A DNA stretch of 55,676 nucleotides, taken from positions 390,592-446,267 of the forward strand of contig NMRA01000220.1 in assembly GCA_002633005.1 (NCBI GenBank), written 5' to 3'. The position numbers were made by a program, and so were the translations under genes. Source of the DNA: Phoronis australis. Taxonomy: Eukaryota > Phoronida > Phoronidae. The notes under the pieces were generated by a model. That model made no database searches. It was given only the letters and a program-made list of their open reading frames with translations, and was not told where the DNA came from. Shown here in pieces: positions 11,773 to 25,348 of this stretch. The stretch's first letter is position 1; each line of letters opens with the position of its first letter.

Positions 11773-12564
11773 ATGGTAACCCACGCGCCCGAAAATTCTC
11801 TGTCAAGTCAAACACTGCCGAAAGCGAGATGCAACGACGAACCGATTGCTGCCATACAAGCGAGAGACGACCATACTACTTTCAATACAAATCTTGGCGA
11901 GGATGGTATCGCAGAATCACCGGCGACGGAATCTGCTTACACGCCGGCCTCGGAATGTGACATGGCATCAACCCACGAAGAGATAAGTCAATCAGTGCAA
12001 CAAGAGGCATCAGCGGGAGAAATTGTGGGACGCCGCGCGCGCAAGGATGTGGCTACACAAGTGTCCCAGGAAGGCGGGCTGTGGAGTCCTTTAGCACGGC
12101 GTGCACATCTAATTATCGGTCTAGCCATACTTGTACTTGGTATTTTGTATGCGTATGCAAAACATGAAGATACAAGACTGGAAAACGAAAGGCAATTTAA
12201 GATTCTGGAGAGGGAACAAATGCAAACTGAGCTTACAATTAAAAAATTGGATCATGAAGAGAAGATGATGAAACTTAAGAACGAGCAACTGGAAATGACG
12301 TATAAACACGAAGAAAAGATGTTACGTTTGGAGGGCGAGAGAAAGAAGAATGACACCCTTCTTGAGGTTTATGCAACGATGTTAACCCCACGCAAGGTAA
12401 CACACAGAAAAGTGGATTCTGGAATATTCACAACTACAACAGAATCCTCTGAAGTCTTCGAGGTCCCCTATAGCAACTTACCAAACGATGTCAAACGGAT
12501 AGTTGATGAAAATTCTGGAAACAAGGCAAAGACAACAGACGAAGATGACCGAGAATCTATATGA
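11773..12564 (+). CDS. Single-pass membrane protein with long charged coiled coil, paralogue 1
   Basis: An intact 263-residue frame of unrecognised function. Residues 1-100 are polar and probably disordered. Residues about 111-128 (LIIGLAILVLGILYAYA) form one membrane segment with RR before it and no cleavable signal peptide. Residues 130-203 are an almost continuous Glu/Lys/Arg-rich helix, very likely a coiled coil (LEREQMQTEL, YKHEEKMLRLE). Residues about 205-246 form a module shared with the gene at 28540: LTPRxVT, then basic-KV, G-[IF]-F, TE, VPYxxLPxxVKxIV. Outside the shared helix and this module the two proteins hardly match. The start codon is chosen because it follows a strong splice acceptor and because both paralogues begin MVT. 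The conserved tail next to a coiled coil suggests a protein-binding or assembly role at a membrane, which is inference. The rest of the coding region is intronless. Confidence 0.85.
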   Translation: MVTHAPENSLSSQTLPKARCNDEPIAAIQARDDHTTFNTNLGEDGIAESPATESAYTPASECDMASTHEEISQSVQQEASAGEIVGRRARKDVATQVSQEGGLWSPLARRAHLIIGLAILVLGILYAYAKHEDTRLENERQFKILEREQMQTELTIKKLDHEEKMMKLKNEQLEMTYKHEEKMLRLEGERKKNDTLLEVYATMLTPRKVTHRKVDSGIFTTTTESSEVFEVPYSNLPNDVKRIVDENSGNKAKTTDEDDRESI

Positions 12565-13451
12565 ATAGACAGCCTGAATGGAGAAAATTCAATCTTTGCA
12601 CCTGTTTTCAATTATCCTAAGTCTTCGATACAGTGTCATTAAAATAGAAAATAGGCTCTAAACGTTGGTCGTTCAGAAATGCTTTGAAATCATTGCTATG
12701 TTTTAGCGTGAAGTATAATAGATTGTGTGTGACTGTTCATGCATTTTATTTCTCCATTGTAGCACAATACGTAACAGTCCGGTTTTTAATTGTGACCACG
12801 CGTCAAACCTGGTGTATGTTATCATAATTATAAATGGTCATATTTTAGAAAAACTTTACAATCAATGCATAACAAACTTCGGACGTGTGTGAGAACGCAG
12901 GATGGTATAGGTGAGTTTTTATTACAGTATTGGCAGTATAGGCAAGGTTGCATGTTAATCCCTCTTTTGATTACATTGTGTTTGAATGAATTTGTAGATT
13001 GTCATCCATTCTAGTAATGACGATAATATTTTTGAGTCAAAATGTTTCTGATGTGAAGGTATTAATTGTTATATGCTGCCGATGATATGGCCTTGTGTGC
13101 TTACTCTCCAGGTAAACTGCAAAAGTTATTGTGTGGTTTAGATAAGCTCTGCGAGAAATTCGGCATGTCCGTAAATTTAGTAGAAGACCAAAGTTGCGAT
13201 AGCTTGCTGCACTCTTAAGTATGTTACGTGTTGTTCTTTTGTACATTGGGCCTATGGCCTTTATCACAGGCTGAAGTACATGTAATTTGATTGGTTGATT
13301 GATGTAAATGGTGGTTTAGAGTGATGGTTATTTTAACCCTTAGTTGTGACGTTTTCTGTAACACCATGTAGGTTAACTAACACAAACATAAAGTGTATAT
13401 ATATACTGACCGCATGTCGTATTAATTTTATTTGGATGGTTTAGCAATAAA
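12565..13451 (+). terminator. Probable 3' UTR with polyadenylation signals
   Basis: After the stop codon the sequence becomes AT-rich and non-coding. An ATTAAA lies near 12638 and a canonical AATAAA at 13446-13451. Which is used cannot be decided from sequence alone. Confidence 0.4.
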
Positions 13452-14344
13452 TACATGTACAAGGTTTATGTATATTTGTTGTGAAATTTTGTGCAAACAT
13501 GCGTGTCAAAAGAGCATTCTAGTAAAAAATAACTGGAAAATCAGGCGCAACACTGTCATAATTACTTTCACACTTTGGCTATAGTATGAAAATTGTGTAT
13601 TTAGTCAGCGAACTCTGAGATTAATTCTGGGTTGCCATCAATTTGGAAACGATCGTTCGAACACCCGCTCAGAGATTTATGTAGTTTATTCACTCGTCCA
13701 ATGGTCACGCACAGTCAGGCATCTCCAAATCATTACTGTTACTATGACAGTATTACTCACGATACACCAGAATTATCAAAAAAGCCCACGAAAACGTTGG
13801 TTATAGGCCTTAATCAACCACAGGCTGCATGCAGGAGTTTAAGGTTCTAGTTTTGTCTTTGAAATGCTTAATATAATACATATAGATACATATGTTCTCA
13901 GTCATTATCCCCCGTATTCTAGAGCCCGAGTGGATTTTGGAGAATACATGTATCTCCCGAACAAGAAACACTGCAATGAATCGCTCTACCTTTCTCGACT
14001 CGCCTCGGCTTTGCAACTGCTTTCTATGTGAGAAGCCCGGGGTCGGAGGTCGTGACCTTTTAGAAAAACCGAGCTATTTTTGTCAAATAATGGTTTTACA
14101 CAAAACCAATTGAAAATTTAAAACAAAATGGAAAGAAAGTGAATCTATAAATTAAGGTTTGGCAACTATTCTAGCTTACTACACATTTTATCACGCTAAG
14201 CTTCGATCGAGAAAATATCGTCTGCTAAAGTACATGAAGGTTACCACTGGTAAATGAGTATAATGTTGAAAGATCCCCACGACCCGATACCCGCATTCAA
14301 ATTGGAGATCGGTGATTTACAAGTGAGAGAGTATGAGTTCACTG
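13452..14344. other. Intergenic stretch
   Basis: No frame has recognisable content, and nothing links it to the flanking genes. Confidence 0.4.
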
Positions 14345-14611
14345 GCCAGAGCACAGGAATAAGCAGAATTTCGCCACATGCGCGCCCCCAGCCCGATGTA
14401 GAGATGCAGGGGTCTCGAATTAATTGTTGGGTTTGTGGACCTTGGTTTGTTCAAGGCCTATGCATTGTGCATTCGCCAACCGAGCCCCCTTGGGTGCGCG
14501 CACATGTTAGTCAGAAATTCGCACTCCGAACTACCAAATGGTAGGGCCTATGTGGTAAAACTTTAGGGAGGGCCATGGCCCCCTTGGCCCCCCACCCTAA
14601 ATCCGCCACTG
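14345..14611 (+). mobile_element. hAT-like MITE, long copy
   Basis: It shares GCACAGGAATAA, ATGCGCGCCC, GGCCTATGCRTTGT and the right end CCCTAAATCCGCCACT with the 53101-53394 copy, which makes these two the longer form of the family. The left terminus is missing, so this copy is truncated. Confidence 0.7.
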
Positions 14612-15852
14612 CGCACGTCCAAAATCCATTGTCCGGATGTACAGTACTTGAACTCGAAATTATTTACAAAGATTCTTCGTTCTATTTTTGTTTGATCTAG
14701 ACAGTACATCATGATTAAGACACAAGTCCAAGTCACGCACTTCATTATCCCATAATGCGAATGCCAGCTACAAAGTTACTAGTGTTGCTGACTAGAAAAG
14801 AAAAAAAATGAATGAGGTCTTATACTCTCGCAAAACATGGCTAAAGATGCGGTGATAGGATTCTATTTACGTTAATAGCAAAAACGTCGAAACCATTTGC
14901 TACTCAAAAATGTTTCAGTGTTTGTTGTTGTTGGCCAATCCTAAACTTGCAATCAGGAGTTAAGAATTATTCTAATGATCATGCACTAGCGCGTTTTTGT
15001 TTCCAACTTCCTGGTTATCCAAGACCCTATAGACTATATGCAAATTTGGCTAAATTCCGGACATTGTATCTATTGGATTCATGCGAAACCTTCAAATATG
15101 AGAGGAAAATCGTAGGGGCTTAACCTGCACGAAACGCATAAAACCGGTGCAGCGTTTCAGAGATATCATCTTTATGATTTATACATATTGTATCAAATAA
15201 AATTCATCATGTTATTGATGCCGAACAATGTGACCTTCCTTTTGGCTGATTTCATTCAAGCTGGAACTGACGCTCACGTGACCCAATTAATGGCAGATTG
15301 GTAAAAATTCAAAAATTTCACTGTAAGAGCCTTTCTCGTGATTTTAGACGGGAACTGTATACTTATACCGAGCTAAAATCTAGTAGTTGTTGATATACGC
15401 AGCTGAATTGTCAATCCTACACAACTTTAACAGACGTCGAATGTGGCGTCTCATTTTACGCACCAATTTTGATACTTAGAGATGTTTTACGGGGACGTTG
15501 TTGTCTCCGTCAACCTGGTTTTTATCATTGTGCTATGAGGCCTAATGATACTAAGGCTGTTCATTGGCTATGCCGACCTGGTTGCACGCAGACGGTCGTG
15601 CAGCTGACCTCAAAATGCTCGTTATCAATAAGACAATAGGTCATCTTGGAAGCTACTCAGTGTCTCAGTCTAGACGATCGATGGTTGTGTGTATGTAGCC
15701 TATACTGGTATGTTCTACCTGTGATGTAGACCTAATGGGGCTATTCGGAGAATTCTCCTCGCGGTGTCGCTGCAGTACTAGTGGTGATTGAATTGCGCAT
15801 GCGTGGCTGTCTGCATGTAAACATAGTCTATGATGTAAACAACTAGTAAAAG
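14612..15852. other. Intergenic stretch
   Basis: No coding content is visible. The last 200 bases may hold the promoter of the gene that follows, but I see no clear TATA or initiator. Confidence 0.4.
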
Positions 15853-15954
15853 ATGGAATTGTTATCAAAATACGTCGTCGCGCTAACCCTCATTACTGCT
15901 AATTTACCTGGTGCAAGTCTTCGACAGGTGGCCACAAATTCCCAAAAGACCTAA
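15853..15954 (+). CDS. Signal-peptide-like short frame, possible start of the next gene in another frame
   Basis: ATG at 15853 opens a 33-codon frame with a hydrophobic stretch (YVVALTLITANLPGAS) that looks like a secretory signal. It closes at a stop near 15952. The downstream exon in 15911-16088 is in a different frame. Either a single-base change separates the signal peptide from the rest of one secreted protein, or the resemblance is chance. Confidence 0.3.
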   Translation: MELLSKYVVALTLITANLPGASLRQVATNSQKT

Positions 15955-16826
15955 TGTTACTATATTCGTGGACAATTGCGGTCAAAAGGGTCAACTAATT
16001 GACAAAAAGTGTGTGGATGCTGAAGCCCCGTGGCCGTGTGTGCTCTATGACTATGCAGTTCCATGCGGAGACCACACAACATTACTTGGTAAGTTTTTAG
16101 CAATCAAGTTTCTATCAACATCGTTCGGTGATGTTATCCCCACCAATTACCCCACTGAATAACAGGTTTATTGAGTGGAACTAGTGTTTCTTTTAGGAAA
16201 CTCACCCCATGCCGGGTAGGCTAACAGCACATATTCATATTGTCCTGGGTGGGAGTGCTCCCAAAATAAGAGGTGTGTGGTACGTGATGCACAGAAGTCA
16301 AGGGTGACTTTTTCACAGCAGTTTCTCTTCAAAACTATGCTGTTTCCAATAAAATTCTCTTGATGTGTAAGTTTCCTTATTTTATCGCGGACTCCACCCC
16401 CAGGACTACCAGAGCAGTTATCGAATCAACATGAATAAGCCTTAATTCAGTAAATGTCGTAACATTGTATTGGAAGAAAAATTGACACCTAGAATGAATT
16501 TTACTTGATGAGATCAGAAGCACATTTTAAGTGTCATGAAAAATACACATTGTTAAATCACTTTTAGCCTGTTTCACATATTTTAATTCAGATATTAAAT
16601 AAGACTTGGGTACAAAGGTTATTAGTTTCTACACATAAACATGAAGATGAAACGTCAAGTATGTTCTGCCTTACAAAAGTAGTTTTGTCTTGTCTTTTCC
16701 TTTACAATTTGCTAATATTTCTCCGACTATTCTGTTACAGGTGAGCGAAAACAACTGAAACCAACCGCCCGACCATCTATTTTACCTTTGGACAAAGTGA
16801 AAAGCAATCCTTCAACAATAACCTGA
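15911..16826 (+). CDS. Small two-exon gene, possibly secreted, function unknown
   Basis: One exon ends at 16088 with donor TTG|GTAAGT. The next runs from 16741 (acceptor TTCTGTTACAG) to a TGA at 16824-16826, and the frame continues exactly across the junction (CGDHTTLLG then ERKQLKPTARP). The first exon codes five cysteines in 60 residues (NCGQKG, KKCVDAEAPWPCVLY, VPCGDH), which suits an extracellular, disulfide-bonded protein. Spacing of DNCG, then PCVL, is loosely like the N-terminal part of ML/NPC2 proteins, but not enough to name it. The left end is uncertain: a signal-peptide-like start at 15853 lies in another frame, and the first base given here is only the start of the open frame, not an ATG. 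The second exon is short and basic. An AATAAA follows at 16994. Confidence 0.4.
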
Positions 16827-16993
16827 GAGAATTGAACATAATTCAGAAATTAGCACTTGATATGCCTGATTATGGACTCCATCGCAATGTTGTTTCTTTC
16901 TGTGCTCTTTCAGTTTGCCATTTGTTTTTAAATACACTGATAATTGTTTATTCTCGAATCTTGTGCATAGCAGATTCTTATCCAGCTAGCTAC

Positions 16994-16999
16994 AATAAA
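16994..16999 (+). terminator. Polyadenylation signal AATAAA
   Basis: It lies 168 bases after the stop codon of the two-exon gene, a sensible 3' UTR length, and is followed by AT-rich sequence. Confidence 0.4.
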
Positions 17000-18595
17000 A
17001 CATACAATAAGACAATCGATGCAGTCACTGAATGTCATTTCCCATAATGTGTACCAAATTGAAAAGTTTTTACCAATAGTATAAAGCCTTTCTTCTGAAA
17101 GGAAAATTTAATGTCACTCAGCTTTTGGCTTTCATTTCATTGGGATCTAGTTTCAATGGCCTATAGAAGCGCTTGTAAAAAGGTCCAGTTTCGACACGTG
17201 GCTTTCTTTCATGAAACCTCATTCAGCCTCAATAACATCTACAATTAGACCCTTGAAGGTAAACACAGCAACATATCACTTCAATCGTTTTGAGCCAAAA
17301 ATCAGACCCTTGAAGTAGACCAGAGTGTGACTAGGTCTTCTTTAGCTTCAGTCCCTCATGTTTCTTCCAGGAAAGAAAATAAGCTATTGTCCACACATGA
17401 CTCATTGCCTATGAAAGGGCATCCTCACCAACAAGGCTTACTTATGTAGCAGTCAGATATAGTTCGTCTGAATACACAGACAGTCCACTGGCATATTGTC
17501 TCATGGTAACTTAGTACTGCGATTCACATTTCTCCAGGGCCACTGACTTGTACATTGTGCCATGCAGCACTGCTGGTGTGTGGAAGTGCTGTGGGAAGAG
17601 AACGGAGTAACAAAGCTTGTCTATGATACAGCTTGAAGTGGCTTTAAAATGTCACTGAACCTGGAACAAATATTGAAATGTGAATAATTAAGTACTCCAG
17701 ATTGGGTCAAAAACGTTATTCCTGTTGTTCAAAAACATATGGTGACTGCTCTACAGTTTCACATAAAATTAGATAATTACTATTTTCAGAAACCAAGGGT
17801 GTATATAATAAGCATTGTATAAAACTTGTCTTTATTTTTTATTCGTAGCTATAACAGTTCTTTATATGCATCACTTGTCTGCAAAATATACAAGCTTTTT
17901 GAGACAATTTCAAACCTTTGTTACCCATTTTCAAGCCTTTTTAATTTTGATACTTTCAGCAATTTTAAACTCTGATTACAGGTTCATGGGTTTGTCAAGA
18001 ATACTTCTAGTCTAAGGTTGAGAGAACCGTTTCTCAGACTTTTAATTTTTATTTTAATAGAAGATATGAAGACTTGGGTCATTTAAAAATGATGATTAAT
18101 TTTTCTGTTGTTTAAGAGTAATTACAAATCGTAAGGCACCATCAAAAATGCAATTTTCACAAAAATGGCAGTAATTTGAATTTATAACGACTTGCAACAT
18201 TTCTAGGCATGAGTTAAGACTATTCAGTCACTGTGAATTCAGAAAATGTAATATATTTTCTTGGGTTTACAATTGATACAAGTAGCAAAATAGTTTCAAG
18301 AAATCAACTTGAAGGGACTTCATGAAGGTTAAGAATTACCTCACCATGCTCTTTTCCCCAAACATGTATTACCTGTTATTTCCACACATTCAGTTATACC
18401 AAATATTACAACCCCAACCCCCCATGCCAATCCCCCGCTAAGGAAGTGAATAAGAATATTAACAAAATGACTTACACATCTTTCTTTAAAAATAGCTGTT
18501 CCTTTTCAAAGGCTTTGTATGTTGCCTCCAATATTGAAAGTAGGCTTTGACAAAAGATCTTCACTGGACGGGAAGATCTTGTTGGTTAGCTGCAG
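17000..18595. other. AT-rich stretch without a convincing gene
   Basis: Frames are short and unlike known proteins on both strands. It could include the 3' UTR of the minus-strand candidate at 18596-19142. Confidence 0.4.
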
Positions 18596-19142
18596 TCAAA
18601 TGCTAAAAACCAATTTTTGTCCATTCAGGGACGGTGCAGAAGCGATGCATATCTCCTCTGCACGGTACAAGCCCTCAAACCTAAAAACCAAAGGTTACGT
18701 GAAAACAGACGTGATAGATTTCCATTTCAACGTGTAATGGATTTCAAGAAGACATATGATAGGGAGTAAACAAATAGTCTAATGCAATGGATATTTGTCA
18801 TGTACCCCGCTTTGCCACTGGGCTTGGATTGTAATCTTAACTCATTAACCTGTATCGAGTTGACAGCATAAAAATTCATAATTGATTGATGTAACTGTCA
18901 CTGATAAACTGTTAGAAATCATTCCAAACAATAATAATGTTTTGATGTACGAAAAGATCCCGATTGCTACGTCAAATATCGCATCACATACAACAAACAA
19001 AGATTAACCCGACTGGCGACTGCCGCGAAGTCGACATCGGCGAGTACCTCAGTTAACAGGTATCAGTAGAATAAGCATGGAATAATCGTTAAAATAATCA
19101 CAAACCTTACCTTTGTATAGGGTCGTGCTTACTTCCTCTCAT
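18596..19142 (-). CDS. Candidate two-exon microprotein of 38 residues, or 5' exons of an unseen gene
   Basis: On the minus strand an ATG at 19142 opens ten codons and ends at a consensus donor, CAAAG|GTAAGG, at 19110. An acceptor TTTGGTTTTTAG precedes 18680, and the frame continues (MRGSKHDPIQR then FEGLYRAEEICIASA) to a TGA at 18596-18598. Exons are 19111-19142 and 18596-18680. The good splice sites and the shared frame are the only support. No family is recognised, and the second exon could be noncoding. Confidence 0.25.
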
Positions 19143-20628
19143 AGAAGCACCCTTTGCACGCAATCTCAGATTCAGTTGGCACGGCTGCAAGCCATTTCAA
19201 CATGTATTTAAAGGGCTCACGAAATCGAGGCTGTTAATCTATCACCACTAGTACACACGCGCCCTCTAGTTATTGTAGATTTTCCGAATAGCCCCATTCA
19301 CGCCGACATGAGGCACGTTCCAAAACGAGGCTCGTTACGATACTTCTGTTGGCTCGTGGCATAGTTGTATTCCGCGTGCGCTCGAACGGCTATAGAAAAT
19401 ATACGGATGACTCAACTGTTTTACGATGCCTAAGGACGTTTCGGAAGCGTTGGGTTGTTGACATACGCCGCGACGAAGGAAAACATTTCCGTGTAAAATT
19501 TAATTTTGAACAGTTAGATCATATTTTGTCGCATTTCGGTTGCCGAGCATCATAGCACTAACTACACCGGTAAATCTTCGGTCAGCCATGCTGTGTTTTC
19601 ATAACTACGGATTGAAACATGACGCATTTTTATTTCCAGAAGGACAGGGCTCTCAATCTCTCGATTTTGGAGCCGAATATCGGACCTATTCCCTTCTCAA
19701 AATTATTGAAAACTGAATCTCGCGAAATTCACCAACGAGGCCTAAAAATTTCCCTAACGCGGTGACAAATTGAAAGAGCACAAATTGCTACTTGAGACAG
19801 AGCTTGCAACAGGGCGGGGTGCTAACTGAATGAAAAATGGTGATCGCCGGGGAGGCAGATTTTCCCCCTCCACTCGGCGAAATTTTTTCCCCACTCACTG
19901 AGGCACAGGCCCCATTTCCGGCCCTCGGATGAATGAGGCCCCTGAACTGAGAAACATGATAACTATGCTTGCTCATTATAATTACTGAAATTGAGCTCTA
20001 AAACGAGGTTATGCTTTGGACGGACGAATTAGGTGTTTTAATTTCAAAATTCAACTTGGTCCATATTGATATATTTGAAACCTATCTATACACATGAAAT
20101 AGATGACGTAAAAATTGTAAAAACCAAGAAAGCAGAATTGACGGCCAAATAATTTTTATTTTCAATTAGAAACATGGTTTTTTATTTTAATAAAAATATA
20201 TTCAATAACATGAGATAAATGACTAATGGACTGGACTTCGATCACCATACCAGGACCTACTGCTTGATGTTAATATTCTTAATCAACAAATTAAACCAGA
20301 TGTGACTCAAGTTGCACATGACAGCAAAATGCGATGAGCCACCATTGTCGAACATATCTTCAACTCGTCAAAAATACGAGCAGATGACCTGGTTCGTGTA
20401 GAAAGCATTTCCTGACAAGAAGAAACAGCATGATACCTAATCCGTAACACGACTGCCGCAATTTCATCTCATGTTTCGAACGATAGTTTTCCGAAAAAAC
20501 TTATACCCTTTCGTCAGACAACTTTGGTGCATTAACTTGTTCTTTAACGTATTTTTCTACGTCGCTGTGGTTAATCATCGACACATTTTTAAGATTTAAT
20601 ATTCAGATTGGACTCGAAAGACCACGCA
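19143..20628. other. Intergenic stretch, possible promoter region
   Basis: 19150-19600 is richer in CG dinucleotides than its surroundings and could carry a promoter for the minus-strand candidate exon. The rest shows no gene and no repeat that I can define. Confidence 0.35.
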
Positions 20629-20759
20629 ATGTCAACTTCCGCTTTGTTTATCGCAGTGAGCATCGCTTTGGATTTTATTGTTGACGGCATAAGCAATCCT
20701 GTTAGCTTAACTTCGAGTTTCGACAAACAATCTTCGATGGTCGAAGCACAGAGCAACAG
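20629..20759 (+). CDS. Possible first coding exon with hydrophobic N-terminus
   Basis: ATG at 20629 opens 43 codons (MSTSALFIAVSIALDF...) that end at a donor CAACAG|GTAACT. The N-terminus could be a signal peptide. I cannot find the next exon, because the downstream sequence is the inverted-repeat element at 20888. It may be an orphan exon or chance. Confidence 0.25.
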
Positions 20760-20887
20760 GTAACTTATGGTTTATTGTTTTGATTTAGAAGGTCTACCCT
20801 TAGTTAATGTGCTTGTTCGTCAAAAATGTTTATCCCTGGCAAGTCTCAGGCAGACTGTTTCAGATTTCTTCGAAATCGGGGAATACC

Positions 20888-20942
20888 TGTAGTAAATGTC
20901 GACGTCAGTCTCGGCTGTGGCGTCTCTATGTTGTGATGTCCT
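20888..20942 (+). repeat. Left 55-bp terminal inverted repeat
   Basis: It starts TGTAGTAAATGTCGACG and ends GTTGTGATGTCCT. It is the reverse complement of 23426-23480 with one mismatch. Its inner 12 bases also open the segment shared with 27722 onward. Confidence 0.9.
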
Positions 20943-21100
20943 TTTCATTAACAATGTTGGTCTTGGCCTGGTGCGACATCTGACGCCAGAAGAGCCCAGC
21001 CGAGGTCACCCTGCTATCAAGTGACCCGTCACCCTTCAAGACCACGTGACAAGATCGCCTGGGCCTTCTGGAGTTTGCGGCCGTCCTGTGCGGGCGTAAT
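20930..21100 (+). other. 5'-UTR-like segment homologous to the exon at 27722-27885
   Basis: This segment and 27722-27885 are near-identical except for a 7-base indel and a few substitutions. The match stops after CGTAAT in both. At 27886 the next bases are GTAAGT, a consensus splice donor. Here they are GCTTGATGGCA, which leads straight into the PACRGL-like start codon. That is what a spliced transcript copied into DNA would look like. Confidence 0.75.
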
Positions 21101-21168
21101 GCTTGATGGCAAGTGCTCGTCGAACAACTGCAACAAAACCCAGCTCTACCAAGGAACAGATTTACTAG

Positions 21169-22938
<1,770 letters not shown>

Positions 22939-23425
22939 GCATAAGCTAACTTGGGATACTCCACCTGAGTATATGTCGCATATGACCCAGTTCTCTGCAC
23001 TCTCGCCGAGGGTCTTAGAGAGACAGTTCACCCATATGCATTTGTAGCAAGAATGGGTTTCAAGGAGTTGCTGGCTACAGAGGGAGCTGGCGAGAAAACA
23101 CTTCCTGTCCTAGCGAGTGTATCGGCGTCAATCAGAGCCGCATTGATTTCTAGTGATCACACAGTATTTGAAGCTGGAATTGATGCCCTTGAACAAGTGA
23201 GCAATGCAGTCGGGCCTGCACTCAATCAGTACTTAAAACATATGTTGGCGCCAATTTCTAAAAAGATATCGGATAAAAAGTTTAGAGACACAGTTACAGA
23301 AAAGTTGCATACACTTGAACAGAACGGAGGAAAGGATGCTCTGCTATTAATCAAGACAAAAATTCCAACCTATTCATCAATTCACATGTGACATTCCTTA
23401 ATGGACAAGTATCTTCTCGAAAGCT

Positions 23426-23480
23426 AGGACAACACAACATAGAGACGCCACAGCCGAGACTGACGTCGACATTTACTACA
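23426..23480 (-). repeat. Right 55-bp terminal inverted repeat
   Basis: Reverse complement of 20888-20942 with one mismatch. It begins 34 bases after the PACRGL stop codon. Just outside it, read on the minus strand, is the purine run AGGGAAGGGAGGAA. Confidence 0.9.
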
Positions 23481-24371
23481 TTCCTCCCTTCCCTAAAGAA
23501 AAGGAGTGGAAAGCTTATGGCAAATGGCGAACGTCATTCCCAACATCTAAACATAAACCCTTGACCTAAGATAACAGTGACAAGACTTTAAACCCTATAA
23601 CTAACATGAGGAGTGACCTTGTAAAGTACTGGTTAAAATTAAATCCAACTATTCTCCCCCCCACCCCCTACCAAAAAACAAATACTAATGAGACACACAG
23701 TGATCTGTCATAGCATATATCCAATATAGTAGTCGAACATGACTAAAAGAGAAAAAAAAATATGCTCCACTAATACCAGTACCAGGGAGCATAGAATTTC
23801 TGGACTATGCTATGACAACACTCTGATTGTTGGTGATGACCTGGCGAGAGAATATATACATTTTTTTAAAAACTGAACAACGAAAAGCATACTGGCCCTA
23901 AAATGAGTATTCATTATACTTTAGGAGTGATGCACTGAGATATAAAATGATATAGTATTTCATAACATACATTGACTATATAGAAAACTTAACTTAATAT
24001 ACAAAAATAAACTATATAGCAACAACTAATACATAATACTATAGAAAGTATAGTCTTGAATATATAAATAGACTATATATATAGTATGGAAACATAACTT
24101 ATAACAAAAATATACTATATAATATAGTTTTAACGAATAAAGACTACTATATAAAAATAATGTACCAGTACGCTACTTAACTACTTATACTACATGTACT
24201 TAATACGGACATCACAATTCTCCTAGGACCAAGGATAAGGCACAAACCCAGAGACCGTAGTCAGCCTCAGAGGTTATAATAACGGGCAATTACCCAAGGT
24301 ACTAGGAGAAAACCTGGGGCATAGGCTATGACCAAGGCACACCAGGACGCTGAACCACTTCCAACAATTTG
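23481..24371. repeat. AT-rich stretch with many ACTATA/TATAGT words
   Basis: From about 23930 to 24180 the palindromic word ACTATATAGT and its halves recur roughly every 20 bases. There is no coding content. It lies downstream of the Gag-TatD unit as that unit reads, so it may be its 3' noncoding part. Confidence 0.5.
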
Positions 24372-25348
24372 TTAGAGATGGTAAAGCCGCCTGGCATTCC
24401 TGGTGGAAACAGCCAGGATGTCACGCAGCGGACGTCGAGAACGCTGCGCCACCTCCATAGCTACTTCCCCCAGGTATTGGCAAGCCCCAATGGCGAGGTG
24501 CGGTGAATCAGACTCCAGGAGGAGTCGATTCAGCGGAAACTCTTGTAACCCCTTATTTTGGAACTTTAGAAACTGCCGCACATGCGGCGAAGCCGAAGTG
24601 GCAGTTTCTAAAGAACCTCGTCCACCGGAGTACATCCTTGGGTGCACCTCCAAAACAATGGAGATGCAAACCCAAGTCTGCATCACAGTGGCGCTTCAGG
24701 CGATCAAAGACGAAGTCTTGTCCCTCCAAGAAGCGTGGATTGTCGGGGGAACCACGAAGGTGGATCACCACGACTTTGTTTTTGAAGCTGGGGGAGCTGG
24801 CACGAACCTCCGCAAAGATCCGCACCATCTCCTCCAAAGCCTCTTTTTTGGATGGCCAAGTCCTCCCGGGCCTCCAGACCGACCTCGCCTAGGCCAGCTA
24901 CAAAAGGGCTCCTTTAGTAGCTGGGGGAGACGCTCTAGAACACCGGGATTCGTTGTTCCAACCCATTTGGGGTAGATACACACCACAGCCTTCCAGCCAT
25001 GTGGAAAACGGAAGCCTCAACGTACTTCCAGTTTTCCACATCGCAGAAAACTGCAATCCCACCGACCAACCGTACAGGTTTTTGAGAAAACCGTGGCAGC
25101 TGGGCGCTGAGCATCTGGTCGGTCGTCAGCATCCTAGTCTCAGTGATATGACGCTGAGCCAAGGATGCCGACAAGCGATCCAAATGGAAGTGAGCATCTA
25201 TAGCCAAATCAGGAGCTGGTCCTGATTTAGCTTTGGACGCGGACGGCGAAGCCCCAGATGAACGTCGACCCTTAAAGGGCAGGCCAGGTGGCTGGCGGGC
25301 TTTTGCCACACACGACATCCGAGGGTATGGCGAACCAGCATCCTTCAC
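24372..25348 (-). pseudogene. TatD-type metal-dependent nuclease domain, frameshifted
   Basis: All marks of a TatD-family DNase are visible in order on the minus strand, spread over three frames: the HxH motif (DAHFHLD, about 25180-25198), a HPKWVG-like segment (YPKWVG), GEVGLE (about 24872-24889), VVVIHLRG near 24760, HLHCFGG near 24655, and the final LLLESDSPHL with its metal-binding Asp near 24500. The usual five ligand positions can thus be traced, but frameshifts near 24970, 24900 and 24640 break the frame. TatD proteins act as 3'-5' DNA exonucleases or endonucleases in DNA degradation and repair. This one follows a Gag-like region in the same direction, so it seems to be the C-terminal part of a Gag-TatD polyprotein. 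The final stop is at 24372-24374. Confidence 0.8.

Noticed and set aside
24403-24975. A 190-codon plus-strand frame
   Set aside because: It is the antisense shadow of the minus-strand TatD domain, whose motifs are recognisable.
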